A stretch of 64,000 bases of DNA from Isoetes taiwanensis (Eukaryota > Streptophyta > Lycopodiopsida > Isoetales > Isoetaceae). The notes beneath the pieces are model-generated. The model was not told the DNA's origin. It ran no database searches and worked only from the letters and a program-made list of their open reading frames with translations. Below, piece after piece: positions 45,460 through 56,179 of the stretch. Position numbers and translations under genes: made by a program. The stretch is taken from positions 4,114,567 through 4,178,566 of the forward strand of contig JAJEKV010000028.1 of NCBI GenBank assembly GCA_021234155.1, written 5' to 3'. How positions within the stretch are numbered: the stretch's first letter is position 1; the number at the start of each line of letters is the position of its first letter.

Positions 45460-48400
45460 TTTTCTTGCCTTGTATTTTTCGTTTTATACGGCAAATATGT
45501 GCCGGATTAATTCATCGTATTCCGTATAAAACGTCTACCGTATTGAACCTATCCCCGGTTGAGTGTGCTACTCCGGTGAACCCGATTAGTGGCTACCATT
45601 GTTACAACCCTTCCTGCATCCTCTCGACTCCCTGGGCTGATCGGTGGAAGTATCATCTGCTAATAGTGACTCCATGGATTTGGAACACCGTCCACCGGAC
45701 CCCCGCATTATGAAGCTGGTTTCTTGGAATGTTAGGGTGTTGCTTCCTCCCCAACTAAAAGGAGCAGACTTTCCATGGCTCTTGCTAGAATGAATTGATT
45801 TCTATTGTCTACAAGAGCACAAGTGCAAAAAAGAGGATGTGCAAAGGTAGCTTCTGATCGTGATCGGTAGGAAATATAACGTCTTGGTGGCTGCGGGACT
45901 AAACAAAAGGGGGTCCTTCTGACATGGAGACATGATATAGCAATCACATTCATCATCTTGGCAGATTTGGTCATTTGGATCATTATCAAGTGGTTTGATA
46001 AGGGACAAGAGTGGGGACTAGTGAATGTGTATGCACACAATAGACCTCATCAGAGAGGTGCACTCTGGGCTGCTTTGAGATCCAAACTAGTTCGACTGGG
46101 GGCTCATGTTGCATGGTTGCTGGTGGGTGACTTCAATATGGTGGAGTTGGAAGTTGATCGGTGCGGCAGAGGATCAGAAGTCATCCAAGGCTTTGAACGT
46201 GAACAATGGCAGCGCTTGATACATGACTGTGGCTTGGTAGAGGTGGATGGCGATGGAACCTTCACTTGGTGCAATGGCTGGCTTGGGGCTGGTAGAGCAT
46301 ATGCACGTCATGACAGGGGCTATTATAATGCATTGGCAGCTACATATTTGCATAATTTCTCTCGCCAAAACATGCTTGACAACTCTATTTCAGATCACAA
46401 TCCGCAGTATTTCTCTTGTTCTCAGGATGGGGCGCATAGCAGGACCAAGACTTATTTCAAGTTAAACACTTTATACTTGAAGGATGAGGAGTTTAAAGAT
46501 GGATGCAAGCAAGCCTGGTCCTCTGCATTTGTGAGAAGGAAAGGAATGGCTGGGATTGTTGATGCTCTAGCTGCCGTGAAGTCCTTTGCTAAGAATTGGG
46601 GTCGTCAGCGAGTTGCTGCTAATCGAGGGATTTTGATTGCTCTGTACCAACAATTAGTGGCTTGCAGGTCTATTGTACCATCAGATGCCCAGCAGGAGAA
46701 GCAGATTTTGGCCAGCATTAGACAGATGGAAGCTGAGCAAGTTCATCACGCTCGAGTTAAAGCGGGCCTGCAATGGTTCAAAGAGGGGGATCGTTGCACA
46801 GGCTTCTTTTTTAGAGCTGCAAAAATTCGGAGACAAGCCTCTGCGATGGTGTCTCTCCAAGTTCAAAATGGGCCTCTCATCTCTGATCCTCAGCAACTTA
46901 AGTTCTTTATGCATGGCCACTTTTCTTCCTTTTTTGCTTCTCGTCGTCTTCCCTTTCAATCAGATTTTCAGGAGGCATTACTGGCAAAGATACATCCTAT
47001 TATATCTGAGGAACAAAGAGCTACTCTAGAAGCAGAGATTACGGTGAATGATTTAGCAGATGCTACCTTCCTTTTGAAGAAAGGAAAGTGTCCTGGAATT
47101 GATGGTATTCCTGTGGAGTTCTTTCAGGAGTTATGGGATTGTGTTGGCGATGATGTGTACGACGCGTTTCAAGATTCCAAGAGGCAAAGGCGTCTAGACA
47201 AAATTCTCAACTCGGGCTGCATTTCTCTTATTCCTAAGTGTAAGGAACCTTCAACAATTTCGGACTGGCGCCCTATCACCTTACTATCTTCTGTGTACAA
47301 GATTTTTGCCAAAGCTTATGCACAAAAGCTTCGGGATATTCTTGTTTGATTCCATATCCTCTACACGTCGGGATTTACGCCACGACGATGCATATTAAAC
47401 AATGTAGCCTTTGCTATGAAGGTATTTCTTGGGCTCATTGCAGGGCCATGAAATTGTATATTTGAAGTTGGACTTTGCAAAAGCATATGACGTTGTTGAT
47501 TTGGGCCTTCTTAGAGAAATGTCTCTTACGCTTTGGTTTTGGTGCACAATTCACGGGAGATGTCATGAGGCTTCATTATTACCTTTCTCTTCTATTCTCT
47601 TCAAGGGGAACCCTCATCATTCTTTCAGGTGGGTCGTGGCATCCGTCGGGGCTGCCCCTTTAGCTCCATTGTTATTTCTGGGTTGTGGCTGAGGTCCTTG
47701 CCGCGTTTTTCTCTCTTGCCAGGGAATCTTGCATGGTCTTCCTATGAACAATGGGTCGCAGGAGATCTATAATCAATATGCGGATGACACTTTCCTTTTT
47801 TTCCGAGGCGCGGATGAGCAAAATTTGCGCAATGCCATTTCCCTTGTTGGATTCCTTTTCCAGCATCCGGTATTTTTGTGGGTTGGCGTAGTGTGCGACA
47901 CTATGGGCATTGGACTCTCCAGTTCCATCATGCGTAGCTACCTTTCCATGGAAGATCCTTCCCCATGGTAAAACAACCAAACTTCTCGGTATCCCTGTAG
48001 GTGTTCATATCTCATCAGGAGATGCGTGGGAGGCAGTGATTAAGGGCTTGGAAAAGCACCTTTTTTGGTGGTCCACAGCGAAGCTTTCCATGGCAGGACG
48101 AATTGTTGTGGCTAAGTCAGTTTTAAGCAGCACCCATGTGTATATGGCTTCGTTCATGTTGGCTCCACAGTCAAAGATACAACTTCTCATCAGGGTTGTC
48201 AGGAACTTCATCTGGGGGGGAACAGAGGAGGGTGTTGCTGTCAGAGGGACGAGACAATTGAGCATTGCTTCTTCCTATGTAGACATGTCAGACATGCTTG
48301 GTTGTGGCTTCAAGGCCTCTTTCATTGCAATCTGAATAGCCAGCAGATGTTATTAGCAGTTTATCCAAGTAGTTGGGATAATTTGGCAAAAAGAGCGTTT

Positions 48401-48750
48401 CATTTGGCTTCTGCATGGATCATTTGGTCCATTTGGAAAAGAAGAAATCTTCTCATATTCAAAGGTCTTGCTTGTTCAGATGCACAGGTCCTTCTTGATG
48501 CCCAACAACGAATTGTCAAAGCATTCAGGTGCTCATCAATTGCTAATGAGGTGAAGAGCCGTATTTGGGAGCACTATCTTCAGATTCATACTTATGAGTT
48601 TTTGCTTGCTCTTCATATTGTTTAGATGTTGTATTTGAGTGGGGTGGTTTTGCTCTGGTGGACATTCCCTCCACTGAGTTATTAGTCCCCATTGTACTCT
48701 GTAACTTTCTATGGATAATAAAGGCTCAAGTCCTTCAAAAAAAAAAAAAT
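45460..48750 (+). mobile_element. LINE (L1-type), longest copy, internally deleted
   Basis: An A-rich tail at about 48738-48750 and ORF2 on the plus strand mark it. The 5' end is uncertain (between about 45455 and 45700), and no target-site duplication was found. The protein belongs to the same family as the fragments at 17.2, 22.7 and possibly 15 kb: it shares DETIEHCFFLC, SQQ-LLAVYP and WSIWKRR. No ORF1 was recognised upstream. Confidence 0.8.
45710..48625 (+). pseudogene. LINE ORF2: endonuclease, reverse transcriptase, zinc-binding end
   Basis: It starts at MKLVSWNVRV, the usual N-terminus of the apurinic-type endonuclease. LQEHK, GDFNM (near 46129), the RHDR box and SDHNP carry the catalytic positions. 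The longest open part is 45958-47349 (463 codons), containing KKGKCPGIDGIPVEFFQELW and SDWRPITLLSSVYKIFAKAY of the reverse transcriptase. Past a stop at 47347-47349 come LKLDFAKAYDVVD and the catalytic QYADDTFLFF (near 47777). Near 48220-48250 the sequence jumps from FIWGG directly to DETIEHCFFLC, losing the part that the 22.7-kb copy retains between them. Early stops (TGA and TAG before 45900) also break it. Confidence 0.88.
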
Positions 48751-49150
48751 CTGCACCCCTTCTACCAGGTTTCTGCAGTTCCAGAAATCAAATTGTGTGC
48801 GAATCTATCTCTTTTATGCAACAAAATCTGTCGCTTTTTTACTGAGGATATCTGATTTAATACATTAAATCACTTTTAATTACGCCTTGGCATCACACTC
48901 TTCTATCGGGTTTTTACTAGGTTCAGAAATCAAATTGTGTGCGAATCCGTATCTATGCAACAAAATATGTCGCTTTTATGCTGAGGATATTTGATTTAAT
49001 ACATTCATATCTTTTAATTCTACTCGGCATCTGCACCTCTTCTATCGGGTTTTTGCAGTTCCATAAATCAAATTGTATGCGAGTTTGTCACTTTTATGCA
49101 ACAAAATCTGTCGCTTTTATGCTGAGGATATCTGATTTAATACATTCACA
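48751..49150. repeat. Tandem repeat, ~140-bp unit, three copies
   Basis: Three successive copies share CTTCTA-C-GG-TTT, AGAAATCAAATTGTGTGCGA, TATGCAACAAAAT-TGTCGC and GAGGATAT-TGATTTAATAC. The LINE poly(A) tail ends exactly at the first copy, so the LINE probably landed at the edge of this array. Confidence 0.85.
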
Positions 49151-49444
49151 AAAGCTTGTGAGCTTGTTATTGCGGTATAAGAGGAAATTTTGTTTTTTGA
49201 GGGTTTACCGTGTTGCATTGCAAGAGAGATCAACGTTGCTTTTGTTCGTTTTTCTTGTTTCATCTGTTTGGCAGTTTTAGCTTCTTCATCAGGCAGTTTG
49301 GAAAGAAACTTTTGTGGGTTTTTTATTTAATAAGAGTTCGTATGATGTGCGTTTAAGCCTGTTTGATAGATTGAGCAAGAAATATCTATGGATATGGCAT
49401 GTGAAGAAGATAGATATAGCCAAACAGAATTGCTTGCGTGGCCT

Positions 49445-49730
49445 TCTGGGTGTTGTGTGCCACGTGTACGTGACGGGTTTAACAACGTCTATGGCATCTA
49501 ACGTGCCCTGGGTGCTGCCGTGGCATACCGGCATGCCAGGCTGGCAAACCTGCGGGTCGACCCACGTGTGCAAGACGTCGTTTAACGATATGCAAGACAT
49601 CTGACGTGTCATGAGTGCTGGCGTGGCTTTCTGACAAGACATGTCGCAAGACAGCGTGGCTCGCCACGTCAGATTAAACATCGTTTAACAATGTTTCTGA
49701 TCTAGACGTCGTTTAACGACGTGTCTGATA
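49445..49730. repeat. ACGT-rich segment with repeated CGTTTAAC motif
   Basis: GTTTAACAACGTC, CGTCGTTTAACGATATG, CATCGTTTAACAATG and the near-palindrome ACGTCGTTTAACGACGT recur (near 49470, 49576, 49680 and 49715), together with many ACGT tetramers. The AACCCTAACCCTAAC at about 49758-49772 looks telomere-like but is only two repeats. This could be the end of a DNA transposon, but I found no partner inverted repeat. Confidence 0.5.
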
Positions 49731-50397
49731 AATACGAAATTTATTTCTACCAAATACGAACCCTAACCCTAACACCACTTTATAAGTTAATCCCTCAGTA
49801 GCTCATGTTATTCTTTCCTTTGAGTGTTCTTGCCCTACTTCATCTTGCTATAATGGTCCGACAGCTGATGATCACATTCATGCGATATGTTCCGTCTAAT
49901 AGTAATCCCCCTGCTCCTCCAATAATGGCCACCTCCAGTAAACCCCATCCTCCTCCCTCCAACAATCCAATGCCTTCAGCTGAGAACCCTCCCTTCACCA
50001 TCCTGGCAAAGATGAGTGAAGGGGAGCTTCTCATGTCACTGACATCCGGTGTTCCCTGCAGAGAACGACGGGTAGCATGGCTCACCAAGCCAATGGAAGA
50101 GAAAACCAGCATCATGGTGCAGATAATGATGCAAGTGGTTGTTGGTAGTTGTCACATCCGCAGGATGGACATAAATGATGTAAGTTTTTTTTATGAATGG
50201 AAACAATAAGTTTTTTATATATTTTGTATTGTGTGTATTTTATGTATTGTTTGTCCTATGTTTTTTATGGGGAACCTGCTAGAATTGTTACCGACAATTT
50301 CTTATAGATATAAAACCAACTAGCAATTTTCTACAAATTAAAATCTACAAGAACAAGCACAGTACTATGTGGGCTGCAAAGTCTATCATGGATGGTG

Positions 50398-50509
<112 letters not shown>

Positions 50510-50716
50510 TGTTATACAAAAGGCATGTCCATGTGTCCATAAAGATAAGGATACTAAGATAATAGAATAACTAGAAGATAGTGGGTCAAGATACCCTGTC
50601 CCATATGTATGGATACTGTCATGAAGATCAAACCCATCCAAAATCTTTCTGTTTTTTCTGCAGTAGAGAAGATAACTGCTCATAATCTTGCTATTGTAAT
50701 TGTTCCTATTACAGCG

Positions 50717-50925
50717 TAGATTGTGTTGACATGGCACTGCATTGTGTGTTGACATGGCACCGAATACGACACATGACTTTGCGTTGACATGGCACTGCTA
50801 TGTGTGTTGACATGGTACATGACTACTAGAGAAGATGAGAAAATATAATGTGGGATAGGGATATGTAACCTATAATAGGCAGACCTAATAGGTAGAGATA
50901 GATAGATAGATAGATAGATAGGCAT
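50717..50925. repeat. GTTGACATGGCAC repeats and a GATA tract
   Basis: GTTGACATGGCAC-type units recur four times between 50727 and 50822 at irregular spacing of about 25-45 bp, followed by a (GATA) tract at 50894-50921. Confidence 0.75.
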
Positions 50926-51450
50926 CGATAGGTATTAGGGATAATGTGATATGTATTCACGTTTATTTTTTTGTTTTATTCACTCAATGTTATTGTGGCG
51001 TTAACATAGGGTTAATCAACAATCAACACTCGATAGTGCAAGCAGAGTCTTATAATAAGTTAAGAGCCCCTGAATTAAGTTAAGTTAAGTTAATGTCAGA
51101 TCTTCACCCACACTATATGTTAACCTACACTACATGTGCAAAAAAACACATTGCAACGTGGACTAACACATCTTAACACATGGCACATATTATCACACCA
51201 TAGACCGAATATAAATCCAAATTGCCATTCTCATAGCTTATATAAACTATATAAACAACATAGGCTTCCATTACTTTAAAGCATGTAGCCCGGATTTTAC
51301 AGGGGATGCAGGGAATTTCTGCCAAAAAAAATAAAGAGTTGTCATTTCATGGCTCCGCAGTGTTGCATGACCAGTAGCTCCGCCTTCCTTTTTGCACAAA
51401 AACATTGATCAAGTAGTGATGTGCAATAATGAATCAAGAATACAAGGGAT

Positions 51451-51816
51451 TTAAGACAAGAGACATCTATTAAAGCAACACACCTTCGTGTTGGGCCACT
51501 TCGATGCCCTCGTCGATGGATCCTCGCAGCAAGGTGGACACGTATATTCTTTGTCCTCTACTTTCACCGAACAAGAGTGCGAAAACCCCCTTTTGCATGA
51601 ACACTTCCTTGGCATGGGAACTGGTGTCACTTTAAGCTGGGCAAACAAGTTCTTGGCCCAGTCCTCTTCGAATTTTTGGTGCCCAGAGATTCTCGACCCT
51701 TTCGAAACTGTTATCGATACCTGAACATAGTAACTCCCGGCTGTATGTCTCCTGGGAATGGCGATAGCGATGGGCTCAACCTCCTCTGCAAAAGCCATTT
51801 GAAGTCTCCTGGACAC
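51451..51816 (-). CDS. Hypothetical Cys-rich open frame
   Basis: 121 codons with a clustered cysteine segment, MPRKCSCKRGFSHSCSVK then CPPCCEDP. The cysteine spacing suggests a zinc-binding or disulfide-rich fold, but I do not recognise a family. It lies in the flank of the SWIM transposase region and could be transposon-derived. No partner exons or TATA box were identified. Confidence 0.3.
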   Translation of the reverse strand: MSRRLQMAFAEEVEPIAIAIPRRHTAGSYYVQVSITVSKGSRISGHQKFEEDWAKNLFAQLKVTPVPMPRKCSCKRGFSHSCSVKVEDKEYTCPPCCEDPSTRASKWPNTKVCCFNRCLLS

Positions 51817-52490
51817 TGTCTAGCCTACATTCCTTTAGCGCATGCAAGAAGCCCAGATCTAAGAAGAGATGCCCTTCAACAATAGCAACTGGTGGGCAGT
51901 CCACCATCGCTGGGTCCATGGAAACCGATGTTAGTAATAGGATTGAGATGGAACATACAGAAGCCGCAAATGTTTTCTTTAGGTGATGTCCGACCTGAAC
52001 TCCGATTAGTGTCGAATAGCAGATCAAACGCGGAGTCGATTCGATAGCAGAATGAAAGGAAAGCGGACCCGATTAGGCAGGATACGAAATAAAAGAGGGC
52101 GGATTTTGGTACTTTGACTGGATTGCTGAAAGGACACCCTTAGATTTGCTTGTAGATACTTTGAGGCCTTCACTATGGACGTGGCCTCCTGCCATTTGTC
52201 GCTCAGAATTTGAGATACGTGATTGAGCCTGTCAAGCCTGCGGCCATTAATGCCTACAGAATGTGTATGAATATCACTGCTATTCTAACTGTTGAGATCA
52301 ACCCGCGAAAGGTTGTGACATGTCCATGGAGATACAGGCTTTCGTAGTCTATACCCTCGAGAGAACCCTGAACTGCCATGGTCCGCCTTTCTTATTTTAG
52401 GGTTCATCAGGCACCAGCAACCCAATCGCTCTCGCTCATTTTGAGGTGCCGGATTAAGCAGTCGCCGCACCTCAATCCGGCAACACAGCC

Positions 52491-53018
52491 ATGGCCACAA
52501 CGACCCCGACTTCCACCCCTCTAGATGACTCATCCCCTCTTGTCGCCCAATCCACCGACGTGCAAGCCCTGCTGGATCACTTAAACTCCTTGCAGAAGGA
52601 GTGGCTTGAGATGAATGTTTCTCATGTGAGGCCGGAGTTTGAGCAGGCCATGGCAAGGCTACGTGCAAGGGGGCTGTCTAGACCCTACTCGAAGTACTGG
52701 GAACCAGGGACCTTCTCTTAGTACAGGCTCGAATGCCTTAAACATTGCATGATCAGCTCCATGAGCTTGGCCCAGATGCTGGAGGATAAGAACCTTTTGG
52801 ATGGGAGGCATGAACTGAAGCTATATTTCCAAAAGCTACACCAGTCCAACCAAGGCATGCGCGAGGTGCTGGTAGACGAGTTCCTTGGCGAAACAGACCT
52901 GAATCCTGACCGCTTGGATGCCATGCCGCGCGAAGTTGGTTCAGCGAGTGTTAAAGATTTCACTGTCAAACATCTTCGAGCATGCGAATGGATGACACTA
53001 GATGAGGTCTACCGCTAG
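52491..53018 (+). pseudogene. Unknown protein frame broken by one TAG
   Basis: From ATG at 52491 the frame runs 76 codons (MATTTPTSTPLDDSSPLVAQ…) to TAG at 52719-52721 and then continues in the same frame, without shift, to 53018. The whole is about 175 codons. It is rich in charged helices (LNSLQKEWLEMN, RHELKLYFQKLHQSN, VLVDEFLGETDLNPDRLDAM). Both sides of the stop look equally coding, so a recent nonsense change or a read error is likely. No family was recognised. It faces the SWIM transposase remnant and may belong to the same transposon. Confidence 0.45.
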
Positions 53019-53438
53019 ATGTTCGGCCTCAGCTACATTAGTCTGTTGTATTTGGTTGCGTTTTTTGTTTATTGAAATATTGCTGGCTTTTTTTCATTGA
53101 GACACTACTTAGATCTTTGTATATCTAATCTTTATATATTATATTATATAGTATTATATATACCTACACCTCTGGGACTAATAACATTATTCCAACTTGA
53201 TTTCAACAATACAAATAGGTATTTATTTCAACAATACATTTTGATTTTCAAATGCCTGTCATGTGGTGAAGTTGGAGAGATGCTATTCTGATAGGTTCTC
53301 CTTCGCCTGCAAGAAGGGGTTTCACTGGTGAGGATTACATTGTTCGTCCATTTCGAACCGCTTCCAACTTGTCTTACCTCTTGGTCTTCCCCTTCTACCG
53401 AGCTCTATCAAGGGCTTCAGCCTGGCCAGATTACTGCA

Positions 53439-53768
53439 CTAGGCATCCTCCACAGTTAGTTCAGGTAGGGCACAAGCTTTTTTGTTCTTAGATGCCTTTT
53501 CCTCGTCCAATCTTTCTAGCTTGTTGTCAAGCTTTCTCATCATGAAGTCGGTGGCAAGCAAAATATCGGGATCTTTCGCGGCCCTGCAAAGGACTCTGGC
53601 AATAGCAGAATGTAATGACGCGCTCACCTTCTCCAAGTTGGTGCCTGTCCCGTGGTCGCCCACATTTACACCTCTATCATTTAAGAACCTAAGAGCCTCT
53701 TCCAGAACAGCATCCGTCGATGCTGGTTCGTCCAATGGACACGTGGCTTCTCCACTTGATTGTCCCAT
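53439..53768 (-). CDS. Hypothetical frame downstream of the SWIM transposase
   Basis: 109 codons, helical and charged (TDFMMRKLDNKLERLDEEKA). It starts at MGQSSGEATC about 40 bp after the stop of the SWIM segment, and may be its C-terminal tail put out of frame by an indel, since the other frame runs across the gap (ESLGTNCETIKDGLDNLKPW). Confidence 0.4.
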   Translation of the reverse strand: MGQSSGEATCPLDEPASTDAVLEEALRFLNDRGVNVGDHGTGTNLEKVSASLHSAIARVLCRAAKDPDILLATDFMMRKLDNKLERLDEEKASKNKKACALPELTVEDA

Positions 53769-53807
53769 GGCTTAAGGTTGTCTAGGCCATCCTTTATCGT
53801 CTCGCAA

Positions 53808-55610
53808 TTAGTACCCAAGACTTTCCAAAATGTCTTGCTCCCTATATGTATCCATCAATTGCAGCACCTTCACCTGGTGTTTGCATAGGTTTCCTTTGGC
53901 ACCCCATGGGCAATCGCAGCAAGCCCAGTGCTTGTGTGCTCCGTTCACGTAATACGGGTCGTGGCCCAAAGTCCTCTGGCTTTGCACCCTCATCTGGCCC
54001 TCCTCAACGTTAATGAATGTGATGGCCCCATTAGGGATGGTTCTTGCCCCGCGAATGGCACACTCTATGATCTGCTCCTGAGATGTATTGGGTATGAAAC
54101 CGGCCTCTTTCATGTACCTGAAGGGCATTATGGTTTCCTATGATATTTTACCTTGGAAGCGAGAAACAATGCAACAATGAATAAGAACTCACCTTGTGTA
54201 GGCCAATGTGTCTCCACATCGTTCACTAGAATGTGAAGAAGCCAGTCGATCCTTCTGCCCCTCAACTGAGACTTTGAAACGCCTAGACGCCTTTTGAGGG
54301 CATAGTGATACACCTCAATAGTTGTGTTTGTCTCCTGGTTCGAATGATGGTAAACTCTAAATGCCAACACCCACTGACATATATTTCTCGTCCATTCCTT
54401 GCTCATGTAAGACTTCAACTTAGGAAACCTCGTGCCATACTTATTTTTGAATGCATCAAGCTTCTGTGTGGCTTCAATTCTGCAGGCTTCTGCATACATG
54501 CCCCCATAGTGATTGTCCTCTAGCTTTCCCCTTTTTACACCGCCCAAAACTGCTTCGTCCTGAACAGCATGTAAGCGTACGTGCGAACTGCCTATCCCAT
54601 ACATAATCGCTCCTAGCTCGGTGAGCATTTTATTTCTGGCCTCCTTTTCCCCCACGTTCCTCGACAACCACTTTCCAGGCTCTCCTGATGTGCCAAATGC
54701 AAATTTGAATAGGCACTTCGGGGAATACCTGCATTGCAACATAAAACAAACAAAACCAACATCAAATACAATTTTTGAGATACTGATTTCCATATCAAGC
54801 AATGAGGCAGGTCATCACCGTCTCATAAGCTTTGATTTTGGCATGGGCATCGTCTATAATGAAGCATGATGGTCGCCAAGCTGGATCACAGAGGTGGACT
54901 GCATCCCTCTATGCTATGAGCCACTGTGATATTGCACTCTCAGTTTGGCTGTTGGTAATAACCCAGGCAACCGGCATCCCATTGCAATGGTCATCAAACG
55001 TGATTAGGTGAAGAGATAATACCTTGCAAAGTAATTAGGGGACGTCAACGTGGAATTACTAAGAGCTGAGGTAATTTTAAGAGCGCTGACTTAGAAATCC
55101 CTTTGTCATTTGTCTTGAAAATAGAGTCCATACATATGGCTCTGTCCTTCCTAAACCGGATCAAGGCTTCCTTCTGGAGTTGCATCATCACACCTAGCTG
55201 GAATAAGGCTCCTTGTTAGTGGACGAAGACACTATCCTCATTCAGGCAAGCCCAAATATGGATGCTAGTAGGCAGATTCTCGTGTAATTTCCAAGTGTCA
55301 CGCACAACGGACTTGTCTACGTTGTAGATATCTGACATGTACAACATATCATCCCTGTTGAAGCTTTCTTTTCCTTTCACAGAGCATTTCAGATTCCAGC
55401 TCTCCTCGTGCATGTTTAACACACTACGGGGGTTCTAACACCGCACAAGTTTATGACGAATCCATTCCTTCTTCTCCTTGGAGATCCATGGTGCAAACCT
55501 GAACCTCATGCCCTTTTGTGAGTCAAGCGCCCTGCCGTGAGCCACCTCACCGCACAGGTTAACATGATCGAACCAGTAATACGTGATCTTGCAGCATTCG
55601 GGCATGAGAT
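53808..55610 (-). pseudogene. MULE-type transposase with SWIM zinc finger, broken
   Basis: Pieces on the minus strand fall in family order. YYWFDHVNLCGEVAHGRALD (about 55590) and the segment 55422-55216 are N-terminal. Then come AICMDSIFKTND (first catalytic Asp, about 55130), LITFDDHCNGMPVAWVITNS, FIIDDAHAKIKAYETV (second Asp, about 54855), CIWHIRRAW, and 54802-54128 with YHHSNQETNTTIEVYHYALK and GRRIDWLLHIL. The end (54128-53808) has HWACCDCPWGAKGNLCKH, the CxCxnCxH SWIM finger. Intact relatives (Mutator-like/FAR1-like) bind and cut DNA at terminal inverted repeats. Stops (for example TAG after HKLVRC) and frameshifts interrupt it. An intron may lie at 54730-54800, where AG precedes the exon beginning near 54728. 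Confidence 0.8.
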
Positions 55611-56179
55611 AGAGTTGGCGAACTGTGAAGTAGCATCAACAGCCCCTGCGAACACCCTCTCCTCTTTCAACCTTCTTCGGCGTCTAACGGAACTTGGACA
55701 TATGCTTTCAACGAAGTGAGTGTTTATTGAGTAGTCCTGAGGCTCGTAAGTACACCAATACCTGGCCGGGTTCATAGGATTAGTCTCAAACGAAGTATCA
55801 CATTGCATCTTGAATAAGCCTGATAGATATGAGTCCCTAGTTTACTTACAGGATGCGGCCTTCTCGGGGTAGAAATTACAAGGGAATCTCGAAAACTTGC
55901 TTCACCAGCAAAAAAATCAAAACCCAGCGATGGGAAATACAAAACCATGATGATCATCGGCACACCGGTTGGTAGGGAATGCTCCTCTGCATTCCATAGG
56001 AGTTGGCTGTGATCAAAGTAACTGTCCACAAGCCCTGCACCCTGATAATTTCTTGATGATACATGGGATTGGAATTCTTAGCAATGGTGCTGCTTACGGT
56101 ACATGGAGCAAGGAAAGTAGATTACCAGCCCATCCGTTCGCTCTACTTCCACCATTCGACGACAAAAAGCGCATGTAAC

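Noticed and set aside
45455-48765. Target-site duplication for the longest LINE
   Set aside because: The bases after the A-tail (TCTGCACCCC) were not found near the 5' end.
49757-49772. Interstitial telomere tract
   Set aside because: Only two CCCTAA-type repeats; chance level.
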